Assembly (NCBI GenBank): GCA_963969345.1
Contig: OZ017766.1
Location: 7,502,001 to 7,566,000, forward strand
Length of the DNA: 64,000 bases
Origin: Turbatrix aceti
Taxonomy: Eukaryota > Nematoda > Chromadorea > Rhabditida > Panagrolaimidae
Direction: 5' to 3'
The position numbers and the translations under genes were made by a program. Shown here in pieces: positions 10,482-21,944 of this stretch (the first letter of the stretch is position 1; each line of letters opens with the position of its first letter). A model generated the notes under the pieces. The model was not told the DNA's origin. It made no database searches and saw only the letters and a list, made by a program, of their open reading frames with translations.

Positions 10482-11124
10482 AATAATATTTGGGGTTAGG
10501 GTGAAATTTGGTTTTATACAATACCGTTTACGATAAAATTCTTATAACTATTCATATTTTCGTTGACGGTGAACACAAATTACTGGCGTGAATTACAAAC
10601 ATTTTTTTTTAATGACATTGGTATTTTTGCAGTTTTTTATGGAACTGGAAAGAAAAGAGTGTACATAGTCCGAGTTTTCTCGTTTTTGATAACAGTTTTC
10701 CTACGTCAAAGACTGATAAACGTTACTATTTGCCATTTTATGATCAAAGAGTATTTATCAATTTTTACAGTTTTTTACAATTGTACTCAAATTTTTTGTT
10801 TGAATTTATTTGTTCTGAAATGAAAATTCAACATTGTTCGCAAACGAACGCGAACAAAATAGATTTAAAAAATCTTGTTTGCGAATGTTCGCAAAACCCT
10901 ATTTGGGTTGCTCCCCCTTGCAATGACGATAGAGGGAGAAGGGTAAAAAGTCATACCGACTTTAACGTAAATAATTCCCGGATGAACCCTTATCACATTT
11001 TATGTCAGTGTGCAACTCTCCTAGGGAAAAGTATTTTTACACTCAAAAGCATCAGTCTGCTCGACAGTACTTTCCAGAAACGGTTGTGTGCTCTATTTTT
11101 TGTGATTGCGATATTCTAGTCAAC
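10482..11124. other. Intergenic, with GTTCG-family fragment
   Basis: AT-rich sequence with no credible gene. A fragment of the GTTCG element lies at about 10838-10880: GTTCGCAAACGAACGCGAAC and its partly complementary GTTTGCGAATGTTCGC. An acceptor-like TTCTAG ends at 11120, four bases before the next ATG. Confidence 0.5.
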
Positions 11125-12224
11125 ATGGCAAATTTGATGACATCCCTCGACGACGTTAAAAATGCGATTGTAGAACTCCGAGGTTTGTATTATTTTGTAA
11201 TTAGCTTGTACATTTTATTTACAAATTTCAGACCAAATGGCAGCTTTGGACCCCAATTCTGAGATGCACGATAAACTTTTGGACGAATTTAATGATTTGA
11301 CTAAACGAAGAAAAATGCTGGAAAATTACACCTCTGAAAGAAAAACGCGAATTTACGACGTCAACAAAGATATCGATGAGAGACTGAAAAAGGTGACTGA
11401 AGAGCTCGAAGACGAAAGAAAAGAACGCCTTGCCAGCATTGACCACGACTACGAAGACAAAGTCAAAGAACTGCCAAAATTGTCTTGTCCGATAGAAAAT
11501 CATTTTAGCACCAGAGTTGGAACCGCAAAATTGGTGGTACAACACATGCAAAGATATACGATTGATTTTGAAGATGTTCCGAAAGAAAGGAATTTCTTTC
11601 ATGCCGCTGCTTGCTCGAAATTGGAGAAGTATGTTTCAACAGAATTTGAAGGCAGATTCGACGAATTGACCAATTATTTATGGTCAGAAGCCAACCTTCC
11701 AAACGACACCAAATATCCACTGACACTTGCCGACGTCGATCGCATTATTCACTTGCCGAGTTACAATGAATGATATTTTTGTCGTCTTGGACACATCGCT
11801 CCGAGTCATCCTGACGAATGCCGGGTACAGTAAAGAACAGAATGCCCCTTTCTTGTGGTTTACGACTCCATTACCCATAAATTTGCTCCTATTTCCAGGA
11901 AAAACAAAAACGTGAGTTAAAAACTTGGAACTTTATAAATTATTTTTTCCGATTTTTTAGAACAAATCTTTTTGCCAAAAGTGCTTCCGTTACGTACCGA
12001 ATCCGTGTTCCTGCCAGAGCCGATTGTGCCCGATCTGTCTGCGCACAGGAGACGACTTCAAGTGCTCCAAGCCATCTTCCGAATCCAAGTTCAAAATCTG
12101 TCCAAAATGCAATGCTCACTGTCACACCGACGATTGCTTCCAAACTCATCAGAAAGTTTGCCCTCGTCCTGTTTCTGGGCTTCATGACGACATTGTAGAA
12201 CTTTTACGCAGCATTGCAGTTTAA
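11125..12224 (+). CDS. Coiled-coil protein with C-terminal Cys/His cluster
   Basis: Exons 11125-11182, 11232-11759, 11841-11911 and 11961-12224 give a consistent frame of 306 residues. Exons 2-4 are joined by phase reasoning across weak sites (donor A/GTTACA, acceptor GAACAG). The first half is a charged heptad-like coiled coil (KRRKMLENY, VNKDIDERLKKVTEELEDE). The last 80-90 residues hold about 16 Cys/His in C-x2-C pairs (FCQKC, CPIC, ICPKC, HCHTDDC), resembling a RING/B-box-like zinc fold. The coiled coil plus zinc cluster recalls TRIM-type organisation in reverse order, but no family is certain. The last exon and 3' flank are duplicated at 1-177. Confidence 0.62.
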
Positions 12225-14360
12225 ATTTAAATTCACTTTTGAATAATTTTTTTATGCTCTAATTATCGATGTTCTGTTTTAAAGTAGAGTGCCTAATCTG
12301 TAATCAGTAAAAAAATACGTTGTCTATTTTTTTGCAATTTCGATATTTCAGTAAACGTGGCAGCAAAGATCCCTCATGACAGTAAACGATGTTTTTGGGG
12401 GGGGGCAAAATAACTTTCGACACGAACAACATACATTTTTCAAATCAAGTTTTGGCGCAGAGAGAAACTCTCGACACGAATTACAAATATTTAGTATTTA
12501 CGCTACAAACTATTTTTTAAAACATTGTTGGTCAAAGAACGCGTATTTTTATTATCCCCCAAAGTGAAGCGCTAAAAAATGTGTAAAATGTGTACATGCA
12601 CAACTATTTTTGGAGTCTGTTTGGTAAACAGGTGAGGGGGTGGTAGCGGGGGTGGCGCGGTGGCGGTGATCGGATTGAACATAGCGAATAAGAAATGAAA
12701 AACAGAATCATCAAAGTATGTATTTTTTTTTATGTAATTTTTTTTATGTTGCTGTTTTTTATGTAATTTATGTATTTTACGAACGACCGCTCGAGTTGCG
12801 TCGAGAGCGATCGGTATGATTTCCGGTTTCACGTGACTTTTTGTAAGTATGAAAGTACGCATCAGAAATGTTTGCATTTTGCCTTATTAGGTAGATTTTC
12901 GGGCTCACAACGGCTTCCCGAAATAAACTGAGGCTAATAATTATGAAATTAAAAAAAACAGTAAATTAGAAAAAATATGGGATTTCTACGGCAAAATTCA
13001 TGAAATCTTCAAAATAAATCGAAGAAAAAATTGCTATTATTGCATTTTTGAAAAAAGACTTAAAAAATTCGAATAATAACAAAAAAAAAATTTTCTTTTT
13101 GCAAAATTTTTTAAAAAATGATCTTGGAAACTCATTTAAAAAAAATTAAAACAAACTTTTCAATTTTTCAAGGTTTAAAATTGTTTACTCTTTTTAAAAA
13201 TTAAAAAAAAAAATTTTATTTTCATTTTTCCTTAAAAGAATTTTCCAAGTTTTTTTTTGCAAAATTCTTGTCAGGAATTATTCTCCTTTTTTTTGCCTCC
13301 CGACGTCACTTTGCCTAAAAAAAGGGCGTAGTGAGTCATCCTGACCCGATATTTTGATCTAATTAGTGCTCAAAAATTGAAAAATTGTCACTTGAAAGGG
13401 GCGTCTACTAAAATTTATTTTTGTGACGTCGCCGTCGTCATCAACAAGTTTGTTGTGTCAGCAAAAAATGCGGGTGTATTTATGATTCGGCGAACGCGCG
13501 AACAAAAAATTTCGGATTGCAACAGGATTCATTTTGCAAATTATTTTTTTTGCAGAAGGTGATGATGGTGACGTTTACCGAAATCGAAGGTTGTTGGGAT
13601 GAACTTTTTGTGCCGTGTCTGATTTTTTTTTGGAAATTTGTAATCTTGGACGTTTTTTTTTGGTTTTTGATGATTCAGAAAACTTACATATTTTTAGCAC
13701 CTGGATAGCTCAGTTGTTTTTTGTGACTCGAATGACACAAAAAACAACTGATCAACCAAATTATTTTTTTTTGATTTTTGCCAAGATTGAAGATATTTTT
13801 TTTGGGGTGTATATTATACTTTGTGTTGCATGACGTCATGCATGCATGCGTACGTGTTAGTTGGCTGACAACAGCCAAAGATGCGAATTAGCAACGACCG
13901 ATCAAAAAAAAAATGCGAATTAGTGATTTTAGTCGGACAACCAACCAAACCACCTTTTTTCCATTTTTCTGGGCGATTTTCAGTGATTCGGAAATAATAA
14001 TGGAAGGAAAGGTGTTTACCTGTGTTGCGTATCGGTATCAGCCCTTTCCCTGCCCTGGACCGGGCCCTGGAGAGAGAAGAACACCTGTGCGGGGTGGGGG
14101 AGGGGGGGGGGAGGGGCAGCACGGTCGAGCGCGCGCATGAATCAAATTTTTTTCTGGGGCGTGGACAAAAAAACCTGTCAAATACGATGGAAAAAATTTA
14201 ATTGAATCTTGTTTTGACGGCGGACGATGATCGGCCTGGTCGGTTTGTAATTTTTCGTTTATCAGTGGGTTTGATCTGGTGATTTTATTCGATTTTTGTT
14301 CGTTCGATCGTTTAAAAAATTTGTCTTTATAATTTTTTTTTATAGAATCCCCCCAAAAAA
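12225..14360. other. Intergenic DNA of duplication copy 2
   Basis: The counterpart of 178-2424. It contains an AATAAA near 12921, the perfect hairpin at 13710-13751 and the G-rich tract near 14092-14112. No gene is seen; short frames are low complexity. Confidence 0.5.
13710..13751. repeat. Perfect 16-bp inverted repeat (hairpin), copy 2
   Basis: TCAGTTGTTTTTTGTG at 13710-13725 and CACAAAAAACAACTGA at 13736-13751 are exact reverse complements around a 10-base loop. The flanks have indels relative to copy 1, but the stem is unchanged. Confidence 0.85.
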
Positions 14361-15920
14361 ATGCTCGGAATGATGAATTGCCCGACCGATACGGTCGATT
14401 TCTACTCGGCAGCCCCGACGGCATCGAGGAGGAGACGTAGCGGCGGCAGTGCCATCGATGTCGACGACTCGTCAACCATTGGGACCCAGCGTTCGACGAC
14501 GTCATCGCTGGACCTCGAGACGGAAAAAGTCTTTACCCAGGGTAAAACCACGGGAAAAGTCTCGTACACTGAAGGCAAGTTGCATTCCTTGGGCGATGGA
14601 TGATGCGAGCCAAGTTAATTAATTGACCGAAAGTCAATCGTAACCGCAACCGCGATCACGCTGATGAATGCTGCTCATGGTCGGTCACGAGCAGCTCATT
14701 GATTTTTTTTAATGAGCTAATTAATTAATTGATAGATGCATGGGAGCCAAGCCTGAATATTTTTTTCAAAAATCCCAAAACATTTTGAAACATTGCTCAG
14801 GGCATCAAAATAAATACCATTCGATGTTTGTGTCAGTCAGTCAAAAAAAAGATCTTTGTAAATAATTTTTTTTTCGTTTGAAAACATGAGAAAATCCCAC
14901 GCGTTCGTCGAATTCCGCGATTTTACGATGTTTTTGAAATTAAAAAAAAACATGGTTCCAAAATTGTTTGATTTTTAATTTCTTAATTCGACGCGCGCGA
15001 TGAGTAAACAGCCCCAGACCCAGGTGACATCATTTAAAAATATAACAAAATTTTCTTCGACGAACCAAAAAAAGTTTTTGTTTGTCACGTTATCAGGTGA
15101 CTGTCTGTCTGTTGGTGTTCTTCACTTCTCCGTGCTTCGTCGACGTCACTCTGTCCTGGTCGGGATTGAGCGTTACGTTCGGGAACAAATTAAAATTTTT
15201 CTGTTCGTGTTCGTTCGCGAACAGATTTTTCTTTAATTTATTTGTTCGTGTTTATTCACGAACAAAATAAATTTTTCGAACGGATAAAACGTACAAAAAT
15301 TGAAAAATATAAAATAATGGTAGAAAAATTTATTTTGTTCGTGAATAAACACGAACAAATAAATTTAAAAAAAAATCCATTTTTTTTTAATTTATTTTGC
15401 ATTTTTTTTTATTTGTCAAAAAATGGCAAATAAAATTTATCAAAAATAATTGTTCGATGCCCGTTCGCGAACACGGTCCAAAATGTCCGCGTTCGTTCAA
15501 TTTTCGAACAAAATTTCTAAATAAATGTTCGTTTGTTCGTGAACAGTGTTGTCGGTTCTAAAAATTTTTCGGGTACCCGAACCGGAATCGGAACCGAAAT
15601 CTTGTTTTTTCGGGTACCCAGGACAGGAACCGAAAATTAATTTTTCGGGTACCCGACAACACTGTTCGTGAACAAAAAACCGGTTGTCCCTGAATTTTAT
15701 CCATTTTCCATCTTTCAAACTAACAATGTCCACTTTTTTTTCAGACGGCAGAAAATTAATCGACGGCGAACCCCTCTCCTCAGTCAAGCCCGACGAGCTT
15801 TGGTCTCGTCTTCTGCTCTCGGTGGCCGCTTCCGTGCTTCGCAAGACCCCCTCCACCCGGGAGGGCCCCGACACCAAAAAACCTATCTCTACCACGACTT
15901 CTTCCTCATCATCAGCGTAA
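14361..15920 (+). CDS. Small Ser/Thr-rich gene, copy 2 (intact)
   Basis: Exon 1 14361-14541 and exon 2 15745-15920 join G/AC to give 118 residues. The N-terminal half is [14 protein letters not shown] followed by an RRRR cluster and an acidic Ser/Thr-rich segment. The second exon begins [20 protein letters not shown], continues with a short hydrophobic run ([10 protein letters not shown]), then a basic/Thr tail and five Ser. The 1.2-kb intron carries a GTTCG-family element. No known domain is recognised. The truncated counterpart lies at 2425-3952, so this copy shows the likely true C terminus. Confidence 0.6.
15162..15676. repeat. GTTCG-rich inverted-repeat element (in duplication copy 2)
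   Basis: Same structure as 3241-3790: a large inverted repeat (about 15233-15276 with 15324-15366), then a smaller foldback framed by TGTTCGTGAACAGTG and CACTGTTCGTGAACA. Here it encloses only three GGGTACCC palindromes (15571, 15612, 15647), one fewer than copy 1. The element is inside the intron of the small gene. Confidence 0.7.
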
Positions 15921-16209
15921 CTTCATGAATCCCTCCTCTTCAACAACAAAAAACGAAAGAAAAAAAAACATCCTCGAATATCATTTCAAAAAAACAAAAC
16001 AAAAAGCATCGTGATAAAAACGACGACCGCCGATTCGACCGCTTTCTCTCAGAAGCATGACCATAAATAAATAATAGACTGACCGACCACGAGCATTCCA
16101 ATCCATTCCATTTCATGTTTGTGGGAGCCGGGGTCGGGGTAGAGGTTATTGAATCCAAGAAGAACGACAAAAAAATACCAACCAGCGTAAATGTACGTAC
16201 GTACCGTAA

Positions 16210-19200
16210 TCAAACAGCGGTACCGTTGTCGGAAGCCGCCGAAGTCGTAGGCACTGCTTGTATCGGTCGACTTTTCGCGCTGAGATCCTCAATGTATTTT
16301 TCTAGCTCATTTTCTCGTTCTTCAGGGCAACTATTGAGATCGAGATAACGCTTGTCCTTCTGGAAAAAAAACATTCGTTGAAAAACAAAAAATAAATTTT
16401 TTTTATTTTTAAAAAAATCCAAAAAAAATTAAAAAAAAATTTTTTTTTTAACCAAAAAAATTTTAAAATCCCAAAACTTACCTCGAGAACGGCGAGGATA
16501 TCGCTGAGATGACCTTCGTTGAGCAAAATCTTCTGCTTCGACTCGTGCGTGATGATTTTCGTCTCAAGAAGCAGAACTCGGAATTCCCGGAGGAGATCGT
16601 CGAGTCTCTTGGCCCGCCAGTCACGAAAGATTCTCTCGACGCGATGCTCGCTGGTTGCGTACTTGTTGTACCGGCTGTCGTTGAAAATCACCTTTTTCGC
16701 CTCCTTCCACCTCGTGTTGGGGTTCATGCGGTCGTCTTCGCTGATGAGTTGGAAAAAGGCTTCGAGCTTTTTCTGCTCGAGCGCTCGGATGTGATCCTTG
16801 AAAATGTGTTCTTTTTCGTCCCGGGACAACAGGTCGAGGTCTTTGAAACGAGAATCCTTTTTGAGGACCTTTTTCGCGTCGTGCCAGGAGTAGTCATCGT
16901 GTTTGATCTGAAATGTAACGTAAAACAAAAAGAATTGAAACATGCATAAAAAAATATTTTTGAAACACCGTAACCCTACAAAATGAAATCAATACAGTAA
17001 CCCAAGAAGTAAGATAAAAAATGTCGTTCCCGCGTAAAAAAAGGAACGTAACACTTAAAAACCAAATTTGTCTCTAAAAAAAACCGTAACCAACATAAAA
17101 AAGAGCGTAACCACTTTGAACAAAATTCGTTTCAAGAAAAAAACATCGTAAATCGAATAGAAAAGAAACGTAATCAAAAACTAAATTTCGTTCATAAAAT
17201 ACCGTAACCCGCATAAAAAAAACGTAATCCACAAAACCTAATTCCGCTCAAGAAACAAATACCGTAACATGCAGAAAAAAAAGTAACTAAAGTGAACAAA
17301 AATTCCGTTCAAGAAAAAAACGTAACCCTCAATCAAAATTTCTCTCAAGAAAAAGTGTCATAATCCCACAAAAAAGAGAACGTAACCCCCAAAAACCAAA
17401 TTCCGTTAAAAAAACACCGTATCCCACATAAAAGAAAAAGAACGTAATCCACTCCCCAATAAACAAAATTCCTTTCAAGAAAAAAAACACCGTATCCCGC
17501 TTGAAAAAAAAGAAACCCAAACGAACATAATCCCAATTCAAAAAAAATACAGTAACCCGAGTAACAAAAAACGTTACAAAACGTACAGCCCCCCAAAATT
17601 CCCCTCAAAACCACCACCTACCGTATCCTTCAAAAGCAATTTGTAGTTATCGAGTTGTTCTTTGTGGTGCAAATGTTCCTTTTCCTTGTTACGTTCCTTT
17701 TTCTGTTCATTCAGCTCCGATTGAACTTCTCGCTTTCTCTTTTCGATTGCAAGTTCTTCAGCCGTTTTGGGTGTTTCTTCCGGAATCAGGCCTTCCTCAT
17801 CGGACGCTCCTTCCTCCGTCGGCAGCGATTGAACGTAATCCCGAAAGATTTGTTCCCGCATAGCGCTGTCGAGTCCCTTTCCTCTGTATTTGGGATCCGA
17901 ATCAATGCGTTTCTTGACGTGGGACCACTTTGACGTTCGTCGAATATCCGTTCGGGACTCCAGCAACTGTCGGAATTCTTGTTTGCTTTCTTCGCGCGCC
18001 CGTTTCTTTTCTTCTTTTTCCTTGATGTAGAGTTCGTCGAGGTAATCCTTGAAGTAGTCTTCTCGATCCCGATTCTTCGCGACAACCTTGAATCTCTCAT
18101 CTTTTCCGAATTTGTTCACAAACGACGAAAAAGAAGCTTTGCTGTCGAGTCCGGCTTCTTCGAGGAGTTTTCGGAAATTTTCTTTTGCTTCCTTCGCTTT
18201 GGTCTTCTTTTCGGCTTTTTCTGCTTCCGCGCGTTCTTTTACGTATTCGTCGTAGGCTTCTCTGCGTTCCGTGGCACTCAGCAGGAGATAGCGTTCGTCG
18301 AAGACAATTTTTGACAGTTCACTTTGAAATGTCGAATTCGCACTCACATTTCGTTCTTCCAACATTTTTCGGAACTGTTTTTGTCGTTCTTCGAGGGAGA
18401 TCTGCAGTCTGATTTCCCGGGCCTTCTTTTCCGCTTCGATCGCTGGATCTACGGCTTTCGGCTGGGGTTTGGCTTTTTCACGCTTTTCCTGTTGCGCTGC
18501 GCGTTTTTGTTCCTCGAGACGATCCATCTTCTTTTCCTGACGGGTCTTCTTGCGCGGAGGCTCTCGAGGGGTTCTGGAGTTTTCGTTGCCGTCCTTGCTG
18601 CCTTCGTCGTCGTCCGAGTCATCGTCTGACACAGCAGCGCCGTGTTTCCGGTCGGTATTGGGAGTTGTTGGCTGAGTTCCATTGGAATTGTCGTCTGAAA
18701 TTTTTTTTGTAAAAAAAATCAAGAAAGAAGTGTTTTTTTGTAAAAAAAATTTAATAAAAAATTGAAAAAATAATAATAAATTGAAAACAAAATTTCTTTA
18801 CTTTTTATAAAAAAAAGTAACAATTTTAAAATAAAAAAAATTAATTAATTCAGAAAAAAATTCTAAATTTTTATAAAAAAAATTTTCATAAAAAAATTTG
18901 AAAACAATTAGTTTTTTTTAATAAAATGAACTTTAGATGGCAAAAAATTATTTAATAAAATTATAAAAAAATAAAAAGCTTTCAAGAAATTTTTGACAAA
19001 AAAAATTTGAACCTTGGAAAAATAATTTTCAAAAACCTTTGTTTTTTATTTCAACAAAAACTGTTTTTATTTAAAAAAATAATTTTTTTAAATTGATTTT
19101 TTCTTTTTTTAAATTGAAATCAAAAAAATGGCAGTCAAAATCCTCCTTCCAAAAACTATTTTTTTTAAATTGAAACCAAAAAATGCATTCAAAAAAAATT

Positions 19201-21944
19201 ATTCATAAATTTTAAATTTTTAAATTTTAAATTAAAAATAAAAAAACTTACTAGTTTCCGGTCGTTTTGCCACAAGTACATCAACATCGGGTCGATTGTA
19301 CAAATCCGGCGGACGCTGCCAGACCGACGTCTTGGAACTCGGATTATAGAAGAACACCCTTCCGTCACCCGTCCAGACAATGCACCAGGGCGTTCCGGAA
19401 ACCGGTGTGCTGGAAACCGGTCGATCATCTGTCATCGGTGCTGCCGATGCGGAATTCGGCGTTGCATGATGCGTCGCTGGCGGGGTCTGGTGATGGATCG
19501 GTGTCGGTTTCAGGCTCATCGGAGCGCCTCCGCCTGCTCCGCCTCCGCCGAGGGGGAGTGCCCCGGCTGCGGCCGCCGCTGCTGCAGCAGCCGCCGCTGC
19601 AGCTGCTGCTGCCGCCGCGGCTGCCGGGGGATACATGAATCCCGGAGGTTTCCCATTGGTTGACGGCACCGAACCAGCGAGTGCCAATTCCCGATCAGCG
19701 AGTGCTTTTGGCTTTTCCCAGGTAGTTTCCTGTGTTACGGGATTATGGTAGTACTTTCGTCCATCGGGAGTTGTATATTCGTTCCACGAGCTCGCAGGAT
19801 CGCCTCCGGGCCCAGGAAAACCCGGAAATCCAGCAGGGGCGCCAGGAACTCCAGTAGTCGTACCTAAAAACATACAAAATTCATAAAAAACAACAATTTA
19901 GCCTCAAAAAAACAATAAATAAAAATATAAAAATTTTCGTCGTAAGACACCAAAAAAAATTGAAAATAGCCAACGGCATTGGAGTGTGAGCAATTGACCC
20001 GATTTCCCCTTGGTCGAAAAAAAAAACAAAAACAAAACAAAGACATCCTCCCCTATTTTCGAAAAAAGAGAACGTTACAAGTCAGTCTGGATTTTGACTT
20101 CGATCAATTGTCATCGTCATCATCAGCCCAGGACGACGATACACAGCTGCGATGGACGTTGAATCGATTTGAAGCTGTCGGCCATCGGACGCGGCGACAA
20201 GGAAGACGATCCGCTCCAAGCAACAATCAAACCTGTACGTGAAAAAATTTCATCAAAGCATGGGGAATTTACCTGAGCAGCGCAGTCAGTCGCTGGATGG
20301 AATGGAATCGGATTTGCACTGCGTGCCAAACCTAGGGGCAAAAAAAAATGGGGGGTTTTTTGTTGATAAAAAAAAGCAAAAAAAAAATCATGAATTCCCC
20401 TCGAGACAACCCAACCCGACCACTTTTAAACTCACCTTGGGCTAAAAATTTTTACGTTACACCACATTGCAGACCCCAAAAACAACAAGAATAATTAATT
20501 CGTAATCAAAAAGAGGCAAAAAAAAACTAACCTTGTGGAGCGTTCTCCCTCTCAATCTTCATTCCTACGTCAACAAGAGCCTGTAGACCTGCGTGATCGA
20601 CGACGCGTGATTTCTCAGCGGCAGGACGAGTCCAGACGGTTGCACGGGTGACGGCGTTGTAAAAGTAGGATTTGCCATCGCCGGTCTTCGTTTCGACCCA
20701 AACTTCGTCATCGACACCCGCTAGTTCGAGCCACTGAAAAAAAAACTTGTAAAATGGGTAAAAAATGGTAGAAAAATATAAAAATCGAAAAAATAACGTT
20801 CAAAAACATATTTTTGGGTAAGAAACGGCGAATAACGTTGCAAAAATAATAAAAATCGTAAGTTCTTACGATAAAAAAGTTACGTTTTCGTTTTGGAATT
20901 TTCGTTGCGAAACTATCGACTTTGAAGTAACATTTTTTGCGTGAATTTTGTTACTTTTTTTTATGATAGATCAGTTTTACGATATTTTTTGCCAAAATCG
21001 TCACTTTTTTCATTTTTTTGGTTTTCCGAACCGACACATGCTACAAAATGTCATTTTTTTTCCTAAACTCATTACAAAAAAGTAATAGAACAGATTTCTT
21101 CTGGTTAGAAACGGTTAAAAAAAACAGAAACGATCAGAAAGTGGATGACCAACATTTTGAGTCATCGCTCGCCCAGCGCATCAATAACACCCTTCAAAAC
21201 GCAAAAATCATATTTTCACGTTAAAAATCAATATTCGTAGGTTTTTGACCAAAAGTCGTCCTTTCTTTGCCAAAAACGACAATATTTCGCATAAAATAAG
21301 GTCACAATTTTGAAAACACTGTGTAAGATAACTCACGGTCTTGATTTTGTCCTGAGAACTGACGGGAGTAGCGGGACGATACGCAGGCATGCCGACAGGT
21401 GCACTCATGGGAAAGACACCGCGTGGAGGAAATCGTGGAGCAGCGGGAAATCCGAGTCCCGGACGCATCGGTGGACGAGCACGGATGTCTGGAGTTGCTC
21501 GAATCGGTCCACCACCAAACGTGGCTAAAACAAAAAGGTCAGAATTGTAAAATGTTCACAATAGAATAAAATTTGAATACATAAAAATGAATAATTCATA
21601 AATTTTTTGGAAAAAAAAAAGCTGCAAAAAAACGATAAAAACCCACGTTTAGGCTGCATGTGTGGATTGTTAAAAAAGAGAGGCTGATGGTCGTCCATGA
21701 GAGAGCGCGGACCGGGTGGAATCACGATGGCTGGCGGACGGATGCCGGGAGGAGGGACAAAGCTGAAAAAAAACCCGTAAACCCCAAAAAAATACTAAAA
21801 ATGAATAACCTACCGGCCGGGAGGAGGCAAATTGACTTTTGCAGCCTCATCGAGCGGAGCATCGTCAAAGCGCGATCGTCGAGGCTTGACAGCGACCGGT
21901 TCCTCCACCGGTTCCGGCGATGGAGTGTGCGGAGCCGCGTCCAT
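16210..21944 (-). CDS. tcer-1: TCERG1/CA150 transcription elongation regulator (3 WW, 6 FF domains)
   Basis: Exons, read on the minus strand, are 21944-21814, 21762-21647, 21524-21337, 20733-20532, 19863-19252, 18694-17622, 16907-16482 and 16359-16210. Phases agree and give 965 residues. The order is a Pro-rich N terminus with an SRFDDAP motif, WW1 in exon 4 (WVETKTGDGKSYFYNAVTRA), WW2 (SWNEYTTPDGRKYYHNP), a poly-Ala tract, and WW3 (GRVFFYNPSSKTSVW). Three FF domains lie in the large exon and three more in the last two exons. The family is a nuclear factor coupling RNA polymerase II elongation to splicing: WW domains bind Pro-rich splicing factors and FF domains bind phospho-CTD. The gene shares a 489-bp divergent promoter with rpt-4. 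Confidence 0.93.
16908..17621. repeat. Intronic degenerate tandem repeat built on CGTAAC
   Basis: The intron between two FF-encoding exons is largely made of units of about 60 bp. Their pattern is ACCGTAACCCRCATAAAAAA, then AACGTAACCAC, then AACAAAATTCCGTTCAAG, repeated roughly nine times with drift. No coding potential is seen. Confidence 0.75.
18695..19251. other. Low-complexity A/T intron of tcer-1
   Basis: About 560 bases, almost entirely A and T homopolymer-rich sequence with no repeat unit longer than a few bases, no gene and no conserved motif that I can see. Confidence 0.6.
19561..19624 (-). repeat. Coding GCN repeat encoding poly-alanine in tcer-1
   Basis: A run of GCA/GCC/GCG/GCT codons, visible on the plus strand as GCCGCTGCAGCAGC-like sequence, encodes about 22 consecutive alanines between WW2 and WW3. 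Codons are mixed, so the tract is old enough to have degenerated at the DNA level. Confidence 0.85.
19864..20531. other. tcer-1 intron with possible cassette exons
   Basis: Exon 20733-20532 (phase 1) joins exon 19863-19252 directly, so this 668-base interval is intron in the main model. It still contains a 6-base segment (20441-20436) flanked by good acceptor and donor, and a frame 20331-20273 (LARSANPIPFHPATDCAAQ) with an acceptor before and a donor after. Including both would break the frame at the next exon, so I do not include them. Confidence 0.45.
20809..21065. repeat. Dispersed intronic repeat shared with ints-11
   Basis: The sequence from TTTTTGGGTAAGAAACGG to about 21060 resembles 33143-33375 in the ints-11 intron. 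Shared blocks include TTTTCGTTGCGAAA/TTTTCGTGGCGAAA, AGTAACATTTTTTGC, GATTTTGTTACTTTTTT-like sequence and AGTTTTACGATATTTTTT, in the same order. A second partial unit begins near 21085 (CAGATTTCTTCTGG, GTTAGAAACGGTTA). Relative to transcription it is antisense here and sense in ints-11, which argues for an inserted repeat rather than intron homology. Confidence 0.65.

Larger units (their letters stand above)
12048..15839 (+). repeat. Segmental duplication, copy 2
   Basis: This matches 1-3949 in the same orientation throughout. It runs from the middle of the last exon of the coiled-coil/Cys-rich gene, through the intergenic region, to the second exon of the small Ser/Thr-rich gene. Copy 2 is shorter mainly through homopolymer differences, one rearranged AT-rich tract near 13060-13200 and one fewer GGGTACCC unit. 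The sequence at both edges continues as normal gene sequence, so copy 2 looks like the donor and copy 1 the derivative. Confidence 0.92.

Noticed and set aside
11771..11915. Separate small gene starting at ATG 11771
   Set aside because: Its frame cannot join the Cys-rich exon at 11961. A 71-base exon (11841-11911) in another frame joins both sides in phase.
20273..20441. Extra tcer-1 exons (a 6-base microexon and 20331-20273)
   Set aside because: Splice sites look fair, but inclusion ends in phase 0 while the next exon needs phase 1. Direct joining of 20532 to 19863 is in frame and gives the expected domain order.
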